NCBI RefSeq assembly: GCF_036195045.1
Contig: NZ_CP108100.1
Coordinates: forward strand, 4,340,001-4,404,000
DNA length: 64,000 nt
DNA from: Streptomyces sp. NBC_00236
GTDB lineage: Bacteria; Actinomycetota; Actinomycetes; Streptomycetales; Streptomycetaceae
Reading direction: 5' to 3'
The notes under the pieces are model-generated. The model was not told where the DNA came from. It was given only the letters and a program-made list of their open reading frames with translations, and did not search any database. Shown piece by piece: positions 10,226 to 18,986 of this stretch. Position numbers and translations under genes: made by a program. The first letter of the stretch is position 1, and each line of letters opens with the position of its first letter.

Positions 10226-10267
10226 GCGCAGGCCCCCGCCCGGTTTCGACCGGGTGGGGGCTTGCGC
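10226..10267 (+). terminator. terminator of purSQL
   Basis: A long hairpin with arms GCGCAGGCCCCCGCCCGG and CCGGGTGGGGGCTTGCGC (two mismatches) and loop TTTCGA lies 27 bases after the purL stop. Confidence 0.8.
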
Positions 10268-10797
10268 GTGGCGTGAACAGTTCGGCGAACGAGGTGCCGA
10301 GCCACGGGACACACGGCTACGGGCGGACCTGCGCGATCGACATCGTGGCGGAGCCCGAGGTGGGGATCGGGGTGGCACGGTGGTGCACGCATCGCACGGC
10401 CGGCGTGACCACCTCAGCCGGAATTCCGGTCCCGCGTTGATCTGCCTGATGCTGACAGAGGCATGCGTACGGGATGTGCTCGGTCCGGGCGGCATGGTCG
10501 GGAACCAGCTGATGGACGATCCAGGAGTGGACGCAGCGACGTAGCGGTGGGAATTCCGTTCGCCTGGCGTGGGACAGGTCTTCCGGCCGACGGCGAGGCG
10601 TTCAGGGCCGGGGAAGCTGCGACGGGCGCCCTGTTCCGGATTCAGGTGCGCTGCAGGCCCTCGGAGGCCGGCTGGCCCGGAAGCCGAGCCGAGCGGCGGG
10701 TGGCGGGCGGTGGTGGTGCCGTAATGGCGGGAAGGGCCACTCTCCGCCTGGTCATGCACCTGGGCAGATATTTGCCTGGGTATAAGTTTCATCCTGG
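10268..10797. other. intergenic region without a supportable gene
   Basis: Open frames exist on both strands (the longest spans 10217-10792 on the minus strand), but their translations are Arg/Pro/Ser-rich, match no family I know, and show the pattern of chance frames in GC-rich DNA. The only specific signal I see is the TetR promoter at the right end. Confidence 0.5.
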
Positions 10798-10809
10798 TAC
10801 AGTGATGTC

Positions 10810-11451
10810 ATGCTGACCGAGGGGATGGGCCTGCGCGAGCGCAAGAAGATCCAGACGCGACGCCGTCTGCTTGCCGAGGCCGCGAGTCTCTTCGGAGAGC
10901 GCGGGTTCGACCAGGTCTCCGTCGCGGAGATCGCCGAAGCGGCCGACGTGTCGAAGATGACCGTCTTCAACTACTTCGACAGCAAGGAAGACCTGGTTCT
11001 CGCTCCTATGGAGGAGCACATCGGGGACGTCGCCCAGGTGGTGCGGGACCGGGTGCGGGGCGAGTCCGTAGTGGCCGGCATGCGCCGCCAGTTCCTGGCC
11101 GCTGTCGAAAGCCGGGACCCGTCGGTCGGGATGAGTGACTCTCCGGTAGCGCTCGGGCTCCTCCAGTTGATCCAGCAGACGCCCGCACTGCTCACCCGTG
11201 CCCGCGCGTTCTTCGCCCGCAGCGACGAGTTGCTCGTCGACGTACTGGTCGAGGAGGGGGAGGACCGGGCCGTCGCGCGCATCGTGGCAGCCCAGCTGAT
11301 CGGTACCCGTAACGCCCTGATCAGCGAGAACCACCGACGGTTGTTGGCCGGCGAGTCTGCTGAGGCCATCGCTTCGGATGCCGCGGTTCTTGCCGGGCGG
11401 GCGTTCGATCTGCTCGAGAACGGCCTGGGCGACTTCGCGACCCGGGCCTGA
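10810..11451 (+). CDS. TetR/AcrR family transcriptional regulator
   Basis: A 213-residue regulator. The N-terminal helix-turn-helix is clear: RRRLLAEAASLFGERGFDQVSVAEIAEAADVSKMTVFNYFDSK in outline, about residues 17-60. The rest is a divergent helical ligand-binding domain, so the ligand cannot be guessed. TACAGT lies at 10798-10803, six bases before the ATG, which suggests a leaderless mRNA starting at 10810. An in-frame ATG at 10825 is the alternative start. It is followed after 76 bases by the maleylpyruvate-isomerase-like gene on the same strand, a possible but unproven target. Confidence 0.9.
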   Translation: MLTEGMGLRERKKIQTRRRLLAEAASLFGERGFDQVSVAEIAEAADVSKMTVFNYFDSKEDLVLAPMEEHIGDVAQVVRDRVRGESVVAGMRRQFLAAVESRDPSVGMSDSPVALGLLQLIQQTPALLTRARAFFARSDELLVDVLVEEGEDRAVARIVAAQLIGTRNALISENHRRLLAGESAEAIASDAAVLAGRAFDLLENGLGDFATRA

Positions 11452-11527
11452 CCCAGGGTCGGGCGGTGGTGGTGTCGTAGCCGGCGCTGTGGCATCGGGT
11501 GCGGCGGTACGCCGTAGGCTCCCGTCC

Positions 11528-12328
11528 ATGCCGCCGTCCCAGAAGCGCGCCCGCCGCTACGACCCGGTCAGGACCCGTGCCGCCGTCCTGGCGCAGTTCT
11601 CCCAAATCCGGTCCGCCGTACGAACCCTGACTCCCGAGCAACTTGAACGGCCGAGCGGGCTCGGTGCGTGGACGGTGCGTGAGCTCGCCGTCCACCTGAC
11701 CATGGCGCTCTCGCACGTCAGCAGAAACCTGGAGCTGCCCGAGCCCGTCCTCGCCAAGCCGGAGGTGACCTTGCTGGAGTGGCCGTTCTCCACGGCGGGC
11801 CGAGCCGGCCGGATCGCCGACGACACCGTGGCGCTTGCCGCCGCCCACCCCGATGTGGATGCGCTGTACGGCGAGGTGGCCGACCGGTTCGAGTCACTGG
11901 TGCCGGGCGCCTCCGAGGACCGGTTGCTGGCGACCCGGGTGGGTGCCATGCGGCTCGGGGACTTCCTGGTGACGCGCACCGTTGAGCTCGTGGTCCACAC
12001 GTACGACCTCAACGAGGCGACCGGGTTGGGTATCCCGTACGACCGTCAGGCGCTCGCCGCCTGCACCCGGTTGCTCGCGGACGCCCTGGCGGAGAAGGCA
12101 CCGGGGGGTTCGGTCGAGGTGCGGGTGCCGCCCTTCGCGGTGGTCCAGTGCGTCCAGGGGCCCCGGCACACCCGAGGTACGCCGCCCAACGTCGTCGAGA
12201 CCGACGCGCTCACCTGGATCAGGCTCGCCACCGGACGTACGCAATGGGCACGCGAGCTCGACGAGGCCAAGGTCAGCGCCAGCGGTGAACGGGCGGATCT
12301 TGCTGCGCTGCTCCCCCTGATGGGGTGA
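11528..12328 (+). CDS. maleylpyruvate isomerase-like mycothiol-dependent enzyme
   Basis: A 266-residue protein with the DinB/MDMPI-type N-terminal domain (LGAWTVRELAVHLTMALSH near residue 52, His typical of the metal site) and a C-terminal domain with the SCP2/MDMPI segment DALTWIRLATGR. Actinobacterial members use mycothiol as cofactor in isomerisation or detoxification, and most have no known substrate. HTYDLNEATG near residue 160 is the second typical metal-site segment. The ATG at 11528 is the only start that keeps the family N-terminus without a long basic extension. Confidence 0.85.
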   Translation: MPPSQKRARRYDPVRTRAAVLAQFSQIRSAVRTLTPEQLERPSGLGAWTVRELAVHLTMALSHVSRNLELPEPVLAKPEVTLLEWPFSTAGRAGRIADDTVALAAAHPDVDALYGEVADRFESLVPGASEDRLLATRVGAMRLGDFLVTRTVELVVHTYDLNEATGLGIPYDRQALAACTRLLADALAEKAPGGSVEVRVPPFAVVQCVQGPRHTRGTPPNVVETDALTWIRLATGRTQWARELDEAKVSASGERADLAALLPLMG

Positions 12329-12359
12329 CGGGAACCGGATCGCCGGTGCCGGCCGTCCC

Positions 12360-13229
12360 ATGGCCATGCACCGTCACAGTCTGGCTGTCAGCGTTCTGAC
12401 CCTTCTCGCCCTTGCCGCCTGCGGTACGGAGCCGGGTCCCGGGGCCGACTCCGGCCACGAGTCCAGGACCGGTTCCGGCAGCAGTGGTGGCAGCGGCACC
12501 GTGCGGAGCGACGCACCGATCACCGGCATCCGCTGGGAAATCGAATCGGTGACGGTCAGCGGGAAGCGCTCTGCGGCCCCGGCCGGGGCCCATCTCGAAA
12601 TCGACGCCAACGGGCGGGCGAGCGGGAACTACGGCTGCAACCGGTTCACCGCGGAGGCCCGGCTCGACGGTGACACGCTCACCGTCGAGCCGGGCACGAC
12701 CACCGAGATGGGATGCGCGCCGGACATCCAGCGGTTCGAGGCCCTGCTCTCGCAGGCCTTCAGCGGCAAGCTCACCGTCGCGGCCAAGGGCGACAGACTC
12801 ACCCTCACTACGGCGAAGGGCGGCACCATCGCGCTCACCGCACGGCCCCCGGCCCCGCTCACCGGAACGCGCTGGCGGATCACCACCCTGGTCTCCGGCT
12901 CCGTCGCCTCGTCCCTGCCCGCGGGTACGGCGAACAAGGCGCACCTCACGTTCGGCAAGGACGGCACCGTCCGGGGTGCCCTCGGCTGCAACAGCTTCCG
13001 CGGCACCGCGGACGTCTCCGGCACCACCATCGCCTTCGGCCGACTCGTCACCACCCGCAAGATGTGCCCGGACCCCGAGATGCGGCTGGAGCGCGCCCTG
13101 CTCGACGTGCTCGACGGGAAGCGGACGGCCTACGGGATCACCCACCGCACGCTGTCCCTCACCGCACCGGACGGCAAGGGACTCGCGGCCTCTGCTCCGG
13201 AGAAGGAGGAAGAGGGGTCGGAAGGGTAG
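12360..13229 (+). CDS. META-domain lipoprotein with two META repeats
   Basis: A 289-residue exported lipoprotein. The signal peptide (residues 1-21) ends in the lipobox LAAC, with the lipidated Cys at residue 21, followed by a Gly/Ser-rich linker. Two META domains (HslJ-like) follow, each starting with TGIRWEIESV or TGTRWRITTL and containing the hallmark GNYGCNRFTAEA / GALGCNSFRGTA loops and the ...MGCAPDIQRFE / MCPDPEMRLER segments. HslJ-type domains are linked to heat or novobiocin resistance in E. coli, but the role here is unknown. ATG at 12360 and ATG at 12366 are both possible starts. Confidence 0.88.
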   Translation: MAMHRHSLAVSVLTLLALAACGTEPGPGADSGHESRTGSGSSGGSGTVRSDAPITGIRWEIESVTVSGKRSAAPAGAHLEIDANGRASGNYGCNRFTAEARLDGDTLTVEPGTTTEMGCAPDIQRFEALLSQAFSGKLTVAAKGDRLTLTTAKGGTIALTARPPAPLTGTRWRITTLVSGSVASSLPAGTANKAHLTFGKDGTVRGALGCNSFRGTADVSGTTIAFGRLVTTRKMCPDPEMRLERALLDVLDGKRTAYGITHRTLSLTAPDGKGLAASAPEKEEEGSEG

Positions 13230-13253
13230 AGAAGGTGATGCAGCGGCAGGGGA

Positions 13254-14696
13254 TCAGGAGGTCTTCGGGTAGGGCAGCAGCCCGGCGTCCGTTCGTTCCC
13301 AAGCCGCCCGGAGTTCGGCCAGGAGCTCCGGCTCGGCGGCGGCCCGGTCTGCCTGCTCCCGCTGGTCCTGTGCCAGGTTGAAGAGCCGATCCGCCCCGCC
13401 CTTGCCCCGGTAGTACTTCCAGTCGCCGCGTCGCAGTGCCCGCTCCCCGCGGACCCGCCAGAACAGGTTCCGTTCCTTCGGCTGCTCGCCGCGCAGCAGG
13501 TATCCGGCCAGGCTGATGCCGTCGAGCGGGTAGGCCGGGTCGGGCCGTGCCCCGCCCAGCTCCAGCAGCGTCGCCGTCCAGTCGGGCGAGAACAGCGGCA
13601 GGTCGCTCACCTGGTGCGGATCGATCCTGGCGGGCCAGCGCAGCAGAGCCGGGACCCGGATACCGCCCTCCTGGAGGGAGCTCTTGTTGCCGGTGAGCGG
13701 CCACTGGTACGAGAAGCGCTCGCCGCCGTTGTCGCTGGCGAAGAAGACCAGGGTGTCCTCCTCCTGGCCGGACCGCTTCAGGGCCTTCAGCACCTCGCCG
13801 ACCGACCGGTCCAGGTCCTCGACCATCTCCTTGTACTTGGCGAGCGAGCCCCCGTCGGTGTGGAACAGCCCCCCGAGGCCGCCCTCCTTGATCTTCCGTA
13901 CGATCTCGGCGCTCTCGGCCGTGTCTCCCTCGGCGATCCAGGGCCAGTGGGGCGTGGTGAAGTTCAGGTTCAGCAGCCACGGCTTCTCGTGGTCGCGCTG
14001 TACGTACTCGCTCGCCCGCTCGGTGAGGATGCGGGTGTAGTACCGCAGGTCCTTGTACTCGGCATCGCCCTCGTAGAGGTCGTACTCGCCGCCGAGACCG
14101 AGCTTCGAGTAGTACTCCAGGGCGCCGCCGAAGTTGCCGAAGAACTCGTCCCAGCCGGACTTGGTCGGGCTGTAGTCCGGCAGATAGCCGCAGTGCCACT
14201 TCCCGATCAGCGCGGTCGCGTACCCGGTGCCGCGCAGCAGCGAGGCGAGGGTCGGGTGGGTGGGGTCGAGACCGACCGAGCGGTCTGCGATGGGTTCGGC
14301 GAGACCGCCCTTCGTGCGCCCGGGATAGCGGCCGGTGTACAGGCTGAACCGGGTCGGTGAGCAGGTCGCGGACCCGGCGTAGGCGTCGGTGAACCGCACG
14401 CCCTGCCGGCCGAGCCGGTCCAGGTTCGGGGTGCGGATGTCCGGCGACCCGTAGGCGGAGAGGTCGGCCCAGCCGAGGTCGTCCCCGAGGATGAAGAGGA
14501 TGTTGGGCCGCCGCGAGTGCCGGCCCCGGGCCGCCCGGAAGGGCTGCTCGCGCGCTGCCGTCTCCGTCGGTGCGGCGGTGGCAGGGGTGGCGGGCAGGCC
14601 CACTGCGGCGGTCGCGGCCGTGGCGCCCACAGCCGTTCCGAAGGCGCGGCGCGTCAATGGATTGCCGGAACTGATGTTCGAATTGCGAAGAGGCAT
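13254..14696 (-). CDS. Tat-exported arylsulfatase
   Basis: A 480-residue sulfatase of the alkaline-phosphatase superfamily. A twin-arginine signal (LTRRAFG near residues 14-20, followed by an Ala-rich hydrophobic stretch) marks it as a folded, exported enzyme. NILFILGDDLGW gives the metal-binding Asp pair near residues 72-73. CSPTR around residue 112 is the CxPxR motif whose Cys is converted to formylglycine, so a formylglycine-generating enzyme must be encoded elsewhere. The ATG at 14696 puts the Tat motif in the right place; an upstream GTG/ATG would add 13 residues. It faces the META lipoprotein tail to tail, 24 bases apart. The substrate is unknown. Confidence 0.92.
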   Translation of the reverse strand: MPLRNSNISSGNPLTRRAFGTAVGATAATAAVGLPATPATAAPTETAAREQPFRAARGRHSRRPNILFILGDDLGWADLSAYGSPDIRTPNLDRLGRQGVRFTDAYAGSATCSPTRFSLYTGRYPGRTKGGLAEPIADRSVGLDPTHPTLASLLRGTGYATALIGKWHCGYLPDYSPTKSGWDEFFGNFGGALEYYSKLGLGGEYDLYEGDAEYKDLRYYTRILTERASEYVQRDHEKPWLLNLNFTTPHWPWIAEGDTAESAEIVRKIKEGGLGGLFHTDGGSLAKYKEMVEDLDRSVGEVLKALKRSGQEEDTLVFFASDNGGERFSYQWPLTGNKSSLQEGGIRVPALLRWPARIDPHQVSDLPLFSPDWTATLLELGGARPDPAYPLDGISLAGYLLRGEQPKERNLFWRVRGERALRRGDWKYYRGKGGADRLFNLAQDQREQADRAAAEPELLAELRAAWERTDAGLLPYPKTS

Positions 14697-15700
14697 GACT
14701 GCTCCAGGGCAGGACTCGGCCGCGCGGGGCGGCAAAGGTGAAGGGGTCCGTCCCGCTCGTCGGCGGCGGGTGCCGAAACGGGTGCGGTGCGGGTGTGGAG
14801 GCGTGCGGGACCGGCTGCGCGGCCCCGGATGCGTGCGGGCCGGACGGCGAGTTACGGACGCGCAGAGGGCGCAGAGGGCGCAGGAGGCGTAAGCGGCGCA
14901 AGAAGTCTCGGGGGCCTCGAAGTCACTCGTTCACGAAGCCGCCAGCCCCGTCGAGCCCATCAAGCCCATTGCTCCTACCGGGCCCATCACTCCCGAGGCG
15001 CCCAGCGCGCTCGTCGAGAACGAGGCAACGAGACAACGGGAGAGCGAGGCAACGGGAGAACTGGGCAACGAGGCGACGAGACAGGGTGCCGACGAGCCGA
15101 CGAGCCGACGAGCCGACGAGACAACGAGCCGACGAGCCAAAGAGATGAAGAGAAGCGAGAGCCCTCGCGCGCGCCGGTGACTCAGGCGTGGCGACAGATG
15201 GCGCTCGAAACACGTCCCAGATCGACGTGACGGCGCTCCATGAGCGTGATCGAGTGATCACCGAGGGGCTGCATGAGGCACGAGCCTGCCAACGCGGCAT
15301 GCGCCTGTCAACGCCGGTCTCGCACTCCGGACGGTCCCTGCCGGGCCGGCCGATGGCTTTCCCGGCTTCCGCAGGAACCTCTTCGGGCGTCACCAGAAGC
15401 CGCATACCGGTCGCCCCCGCGGGCACCCGGTGTGAGGCTCGCCACGAAACGAGCGTTCGGCCACCCCGCGCGAGGCCGTGGCAGGGCTCCTCACGGAGTG
15501 CCACGAACCGGCCCGTCCGCTCTGTGGTTCCGTGGCCGGAACCTGTCGGTAACCTGCCGTCGATCCGGGCGGCAACTGCCCCGAGGCGGCTGCGGCCGGC
15601 CGTTCACCCTCGGGCGGTGATCACTGTGGGTCACTCTTCGGTGCGGCCCTGGAGGGGGTCCCGGGGGCGAATCTTCCGCAGTCCGGCGGGGCGTCCCCAA
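14697..15700. other. gene-poor intergenic region with simple repeats
   Basis: About 1 kb without a convincing gene. 14860-14885 has short GCAGAGGGC repeats. 15020-15140 is built of repeats of GACGAGCC and of AACGAGAC-like units. Open frames across it (for example 14923-15504 minus) are low-complexity Arg/Ser/Leu frames created by the repeats. The segment 15180-15700 has ordinary composition but no recognisable protein. Confidence 0.6.
15042..15140. repeat. array of short direct repeats (GACGAGCC and relatives)
   Basis: GACGAGCC is repeated four times in a row around 15090-15120 and again near 15130, preceded by AACGAGGC/AACGGGAG variants. This is a degenerate simple-sequence array, not a coding region. 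Confidence 0.8.
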
Positions 15701-15730
15701 TTCGGACCAGTGGTCGATCTCGCCTACACT
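15701..15730 (+). promoter_or_regulatory. candidate promoter of purF (leaderless)
   Basis: TTCGGA at 15701-15706 and TACACT at 15725-15730 are 18 bases apart. The -10 ends seven bases before the purF GTG, so transcription should start at or next to the start codon. No ribosome-binding site is visible, which agrees with a leaderless message. Confidence 0.55.
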
Positions 15731-15737
15731 CGGTGGC

Positions 15738-17264
15738 GTGCCTCGTGGTGATGGACGACTCAACCACGACCTGCTCCCCGGAGAGAAAGGCCCCCAGGAC
15801 GCTTGCGGCGTCTTCGGTGTCTGGGCTCCGGGTGAAGAGGTCGCCAAGCTCACCTATTTCGGACTGTATGCCCTGCAGCACCGTGGACAGGAGTCCGCGG
15901 GCATCGCAGTGAGCAACGGGTCCCAGATCCTGGTCTTCAAGGACATGGGACTGGTCTCGCAGGTCTTCGATGAAACGTCTCTGGGATCGCTCCAGGGCCA
16001 TATCGCGGTCGGTCATGCCCGCTACTCCACCACCGGTGCCTCGGTGTGGGAGAACGCGCAGCCGACGTTCCGTGCGACCGCGCACGGCTCGATCGCCCTG
16101 GGTCACAACGGCAACCTGGTCAACACGGCCCAGCTCGCCGAGATGGTCGCCGACCTTCCGCGCAAGGACGGCCGTGCCACCCAGGTCGCAGCGACCAACG
16201 ACACCGACCTGGTGACCGCTCTGCTCGCCGGCCAGACCGACGACGACGGCAAGCCGCTCACCATCGAGGAGGCCGCCGCCAAGGTGCTTCCCGAGGTGCG
16301 GGGTGCCTTCTCCCTCGTCTTCATGGATGAGCACACCCTCTATGCGGCCCGTGACCCGCAGGGCATCCGCCCGCTGGTCCTCGGCCGGCTGGAACGCGGC
16401 TGGGTGGTGGCCTCCGAGTCCGCCGCCCTCGACATCTGCGGCGCCAGCTTCGTCCGCGAGATCGAGCCGGGCGAGCTCGTCGCCATCGACGAGAACGGCC
16501 TGCGTACCTCGCGCTTCGCAGAAGCGAAGCCCAAGGGCTGCGTTTTCGAGTACGTCTACCTGGCCCGCCCCGACACCGACATCGCCGGGCGCAACGTCTA
16601 CCTCTCCCGGGTGGAGATGGGCCGCAGGCTGGCAGCCGAGGCCCCGGTCGAGGCCGATCTGGTCATAGCGACACCGGAATCCGGCACCCCCGCCGCGATC
16701 GGTTACGCGGAGGCCAGCGGCATCCCGTTCGGCGCCGGACTGGTGAAGAACGCCTATGTCGGCCGGACCTTCATCCAGCCGTCCCAGACCATCCGGCAGC
16801 TGGGCATCCGCCTCAAGCTGAACCCGCTCAAGGAAGTCATCAAGGGCAAGCGGCTGGTGGTCGTCGACGACTCGATCGTCCGCGGCAACACCCAGCGCGC
16901 ACTCGTCCGGATGCTTCGCGAGGCCGGCGCCGCCGAGATCCACATCCGGATCTCGTCCCCGCCGGTGAAGTGGCCCTGCTTCTTCGGCATCGACTTCGCC
17001 ACCCGCGCCGAGCTGATCGCCAACGGCATGTCCGTCGACGAGATCGCCACGTCGATGGGGGCCGACTCGCTCTCGTACATCTCGATCGACGCGATGATCG
17101 AGGCGACGACGATCGACAAGCCGAACCTGTGCCGCGCCTGCTTCGACGGTGAGTACCCGATGGAGCTTCCGGACCCGGAGCTGCTCGGCAAGCAGCTGCT
17201 GGAGACCGAGCTGGCGGCAGGCCCTGCGGCGACAGCCGCGGCCGACGCGCTGCGCCGTCCGTGA
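15738..17264 (+). CDS. purF: amidophosphoribosyltransferase
   Basis: A 508-residue first enzyme of purine synthesis: PRPP plus glutamine gives phosphoribosylamine. The N-terminal glutaminase begins at the Cys in QDACGVFG (near residue 23). The preceding residues form the short propeptide removed to expose that Cys, as in Bacillus-type PurF. The PRPP-binding loop VVVDDSIVRGNT is near residue 375, and Cys residues near the C-terminus (CRACF) are those of the Fe-S type. The GTG at 15738 seems to start a leaderless mRNA. purM follows after 60 bases. Confidence 0.97.
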   Translation: MPRGDGRLNHDLLPGEKGPQDACGVFGVWAPGEEVAKLTYFGLYALQHRGQESAGIAVSNGSQILVFKDMGLVSQVFDETSLGSLQGHIAVGHARYSTTGASVWENAQPTFRATAHGSIALGHNGNLVNTAQLAEMVADLPRKDGRATQVAATNDTDLVTALLAGQTDDDGKPLTIEEAAAKVLPEVRGAFSLVFMDEHTLYAARDPQGIRPLVLGRLERGWVVASESAALDICGASFVREIEPGELVAIDENGLRTSRFAEAKPKGCVFEYVYLARPDTDIAGRNVYLSRVEMGRRLAAEAPVEADLVIATPESGTPAAIGYAEASGIPFGAGLVKNAYVGRTFIQPSQTIRQLGIRLKLNPLKEVIKGKRLVVVDDSIVRGNTQRALVRMLREAGAAEIHIRISSPPVKWPCFFGIDFATRAELIANGMSVDEIATSMGADSLSYISIDAMIEATTIDKPNLCRACFDGEYPMELPDPELLGKQLLETELAAGPAATAAADALRRP

Positions 17265-17324
17265 CCCGGACCGCTCGGCAGCCTTCCCACCAGCCCCGTA
17301 TTTCCACACGAAAGATCCCAGGCA

Positions 17325-18398
17325 ATGTCTGAGACAACAGGTGCTTCCTACGCGGCAGCGGGCGTCGACATCGAGGCCGGCGACCGCGCCGTAGAGCTGA
17401 TGAAGCAGTGGGTGAAGAAGACCCAGCGCCCCGAGGTCGCGGGCCTCGGCGGCCTCGGCGGCTTCGCCGGACTCTTCGACGCCTCGGCGCTCAAGCGCTA
17501 CGAGCGTCCGCTGCTCGCCTCCGCCACGGACGGCGTCGGCACGAAGGTCGACCTCGCCCGGCAGATGGGCGTGTACGACACGATCGGCCACGACCTCGTC
17601 GGCATGGTCGTGGACGACCTCGTCGTCTGCGGCGCCGAGCCGCTCTTCATGACCGACTACATCTGCGTCGGCAAGGTGCATCCCGAGCGTGTCGCGGCCA
17701 TCGTGAAGGGCATCGCCGAGGGCTGTGTCCTGGCAGGCTGCGCCCTGGTCGGCGGCGAGACCGCCGAACACCCCGGCCTGCTCGGCCCGGACGACTTCGA
17801 TGTCGCCGGTGCCGGTACGGGCGTGGTCGAGGCCGACCGCCTGCTGGGCCCGGACCGCATCCGCAAGGGTGACGCCGTCATCGCGATGGCGTCGTCCGGT
17901 CTTCACTCCAACGGGTACTCGCTGGTCCGCCACGTCGTCTTCGACCGCGCCGGCTGGTCGCTGGACCGCGAGGTCGAGGAGTTCGGCCGGACGCTCGGCG
18001 AGGAGCTCCTGGAGCCGACCAGGATCTACTCCATGGACTGCCTGGCGCTGACCCGTACGACCGAGGTGCACGGCTTCAGCCACGTCACCGGCGGCGGTCT
18101 GGCCAACAACCTGGCCCGGGTCATCCCGGACACCCTGCACGCCACGGTGGACCGTTCCACCTGGACGCCCGGCGCGGTCTTCGACCTCGTCGGCAAGGCC
18201 GGTCAGGTCGAGCAGCTGGAGCTGGAGAAGACGCTCAACATGGGTGTCGGCATGATCGCGATCGTCCCCGCCGAATCGGTGGACGCGGCCCTGACGACGC
18301 TGGCCGACCGCGGCGTCGACTCCTGGGTCGCGGGCGAGATCACCGACCGCGGTGCGCACACGACGGGCGCCGAGCTCGTGGGCGGGTACGCGCGCTGA
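17325..18398 (+). CDS. purM: phosphoribosylformylglycinamidine cyclo-ligase (AIR synthetase)
   Basis: A 357-residue enzyme that closes FGAM to AIR with ATP. It shows ATDGVGTKVDLA (nucleotide/substrate segment), HDLVGMVVDDLVVCGAEPLF, GGETAEHPGLL and HVTGGGLANNLARV, all typical of PurM, which shares its fold with PurL. It lies 60 bases after purF and probably shares its transcript. The ribosome-binding site is weak. Confidence 0.97.
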   Translation: MSETTGASYAAAGVDIEAGDRAVELMKQWVKKTQRPEVAGLGGLGGFAGLFDASALKRYERPLLASATDGVGTKVDLARQMGVYDTIGHDLVGMVVDDLVVCGAEPLFMTDYICVGKVHPERVAAIVKGIAEGCVLAGCALVGGETAEHPGLLGPDDFDVAGAGTGVVEADRLLGPDRIRKGDAVIAMASSGLHSNGYSLVRHVVFDRAGWSLDREVEEFGRTLGEELLEPTRIYSMDCLALTRTTEVHGFSHVTGGGLANNLARVIPDTLHATVDRSTWTPGAVFDLVGKAGQVEQLELEKTLNMGVGMIAIVPAESVDAALTTLADRGVDSWVAGEITDRGAHTTGAELVGGYAR

Positions 18399-18497
18399 GT
18401 GCGGGCCCCGCGCAGGATGCCCTCAGGTGGCGGCGGGCGGGCCGTGGAGGCCCGCCCGCACGGACACCACGGGCCACGCGGCGCCCAGGCCGAGCGT

Positions 18498-18590
18498 CAT
18501 GGACATGCGCGAGGGTGGAGGCACTGTCCGACCAGCATGGACATGCGCGAGGGTGAGGCATTGTCCGACCAGCATGGACATGCGCGAGAT
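18498..18590. repeat. tandem repeat, about 38-bp unit, 2.5 copies
   Basis: CATGGACATGCGCGAG starts at 18498, 18536 and 18573. The first two copies are followed by near-identical GGTG(G)AGGCA(C/T)TGTCCGACCAG, and the third is truncated. The spacing of 38 and 37 bases leaves no unique spacer. The rest of the 330-base purM/DUF3073 gap shows no gene. Confidence 0.85.
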
Positions 18591-18680
18591 CGGAGCCCAA
18601 CCGAACGCCATGAACATGACGCCCGGGTCGCCCACGGTGAAGGCCGAGAACGGCGCACGCTCCGGACCGGGACAGCACAG

Positions 18681-18711
18681 AACCCGGTCCGGGACGAGCC
18701 CGGACCGGGTT
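18681..18711. terminator. bidirectional terminator between purM and the DUF3073 gene
   Basis: A perfect 13-bp inverted repeat AACCCGGTCCGGG, loop ACGAG, then its complement. It sits between convergent genes and can serve both. Confidence 0.8.
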
Positions 18712-18728
18712 GATGTGTCAGCGCGAGG

Positions 18729-18986
18729 TCAAGCGCCGCGGCGCTGTGACGACGGCCCGGACTGATCGTCCGCGTCCGCGTCCTCGTCGTCGTTGTACTG
18801 ATCCGCGTACTGTGCGTACGGGTCATCTTCCTCGTCGTCGTCCTCGAACGGCTCGGCGTTCGGTGGTTGACTCGAAGGTGATGCGCCCAGCTCATTGGCC
18901 AGACGCGACAGGTCAGTCCCGCCGCTGCTGTACTTCAGCTGACGGGCGACCTTGGTCTGCTTGGCCTTTGCCCGGCCGCGCCCCAT
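18729..18986 (-). CDS. DUF3073 protein
   Basis: An 85-residue, highly charged actinobacterial protein. The start MGRGRAKAKQTKVARQLKY is the family signature. The second half is acidic (FEDDDEEDDPYAQY...) and ends in Ser/Gln/Arg. The ATG at 18986 has GAGGGGG seven bases upstream; the frame continues upstream for 19 codons without family similarity. Its function is unknown. The basic head with an acidic tail suggests binding to nucleic acid or to a basic partner, but this is inference. It is next to purM and vdh, as I recall from S. coelicolor. Confidence 0.9.
   Translation of the reverse strand: MGRGRAKAKQTKVARQLKYSSGGTDLSRLANELGASPSSQPPNAEPFEDDDEEDDPYAQYADQYNDDEDADADDQSGPSSQRRGA

Noticed and set aside
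10217..10792. 191-codon minus-strand frame after purL
   Set aside because: It includes the purL terminator hairpin and gives a Pro/Ser/Arg-rich translation without a family.
14738..15148. Possible small basic protein on the plus strand
   Set aside because: Its sequence is created by the simple repeats (RRADEPTRQRADEP pattern) and it has no start signal.
15621..18359. Long minus-strand frame opposite purF and purM
   Set aside because: Shadow frame spanning two well-defined genes on the other strand.
18498..18590. Possible CRISPR array
   Set aside because: Only 2.5 units, no unique spacers between them, no cas genes.
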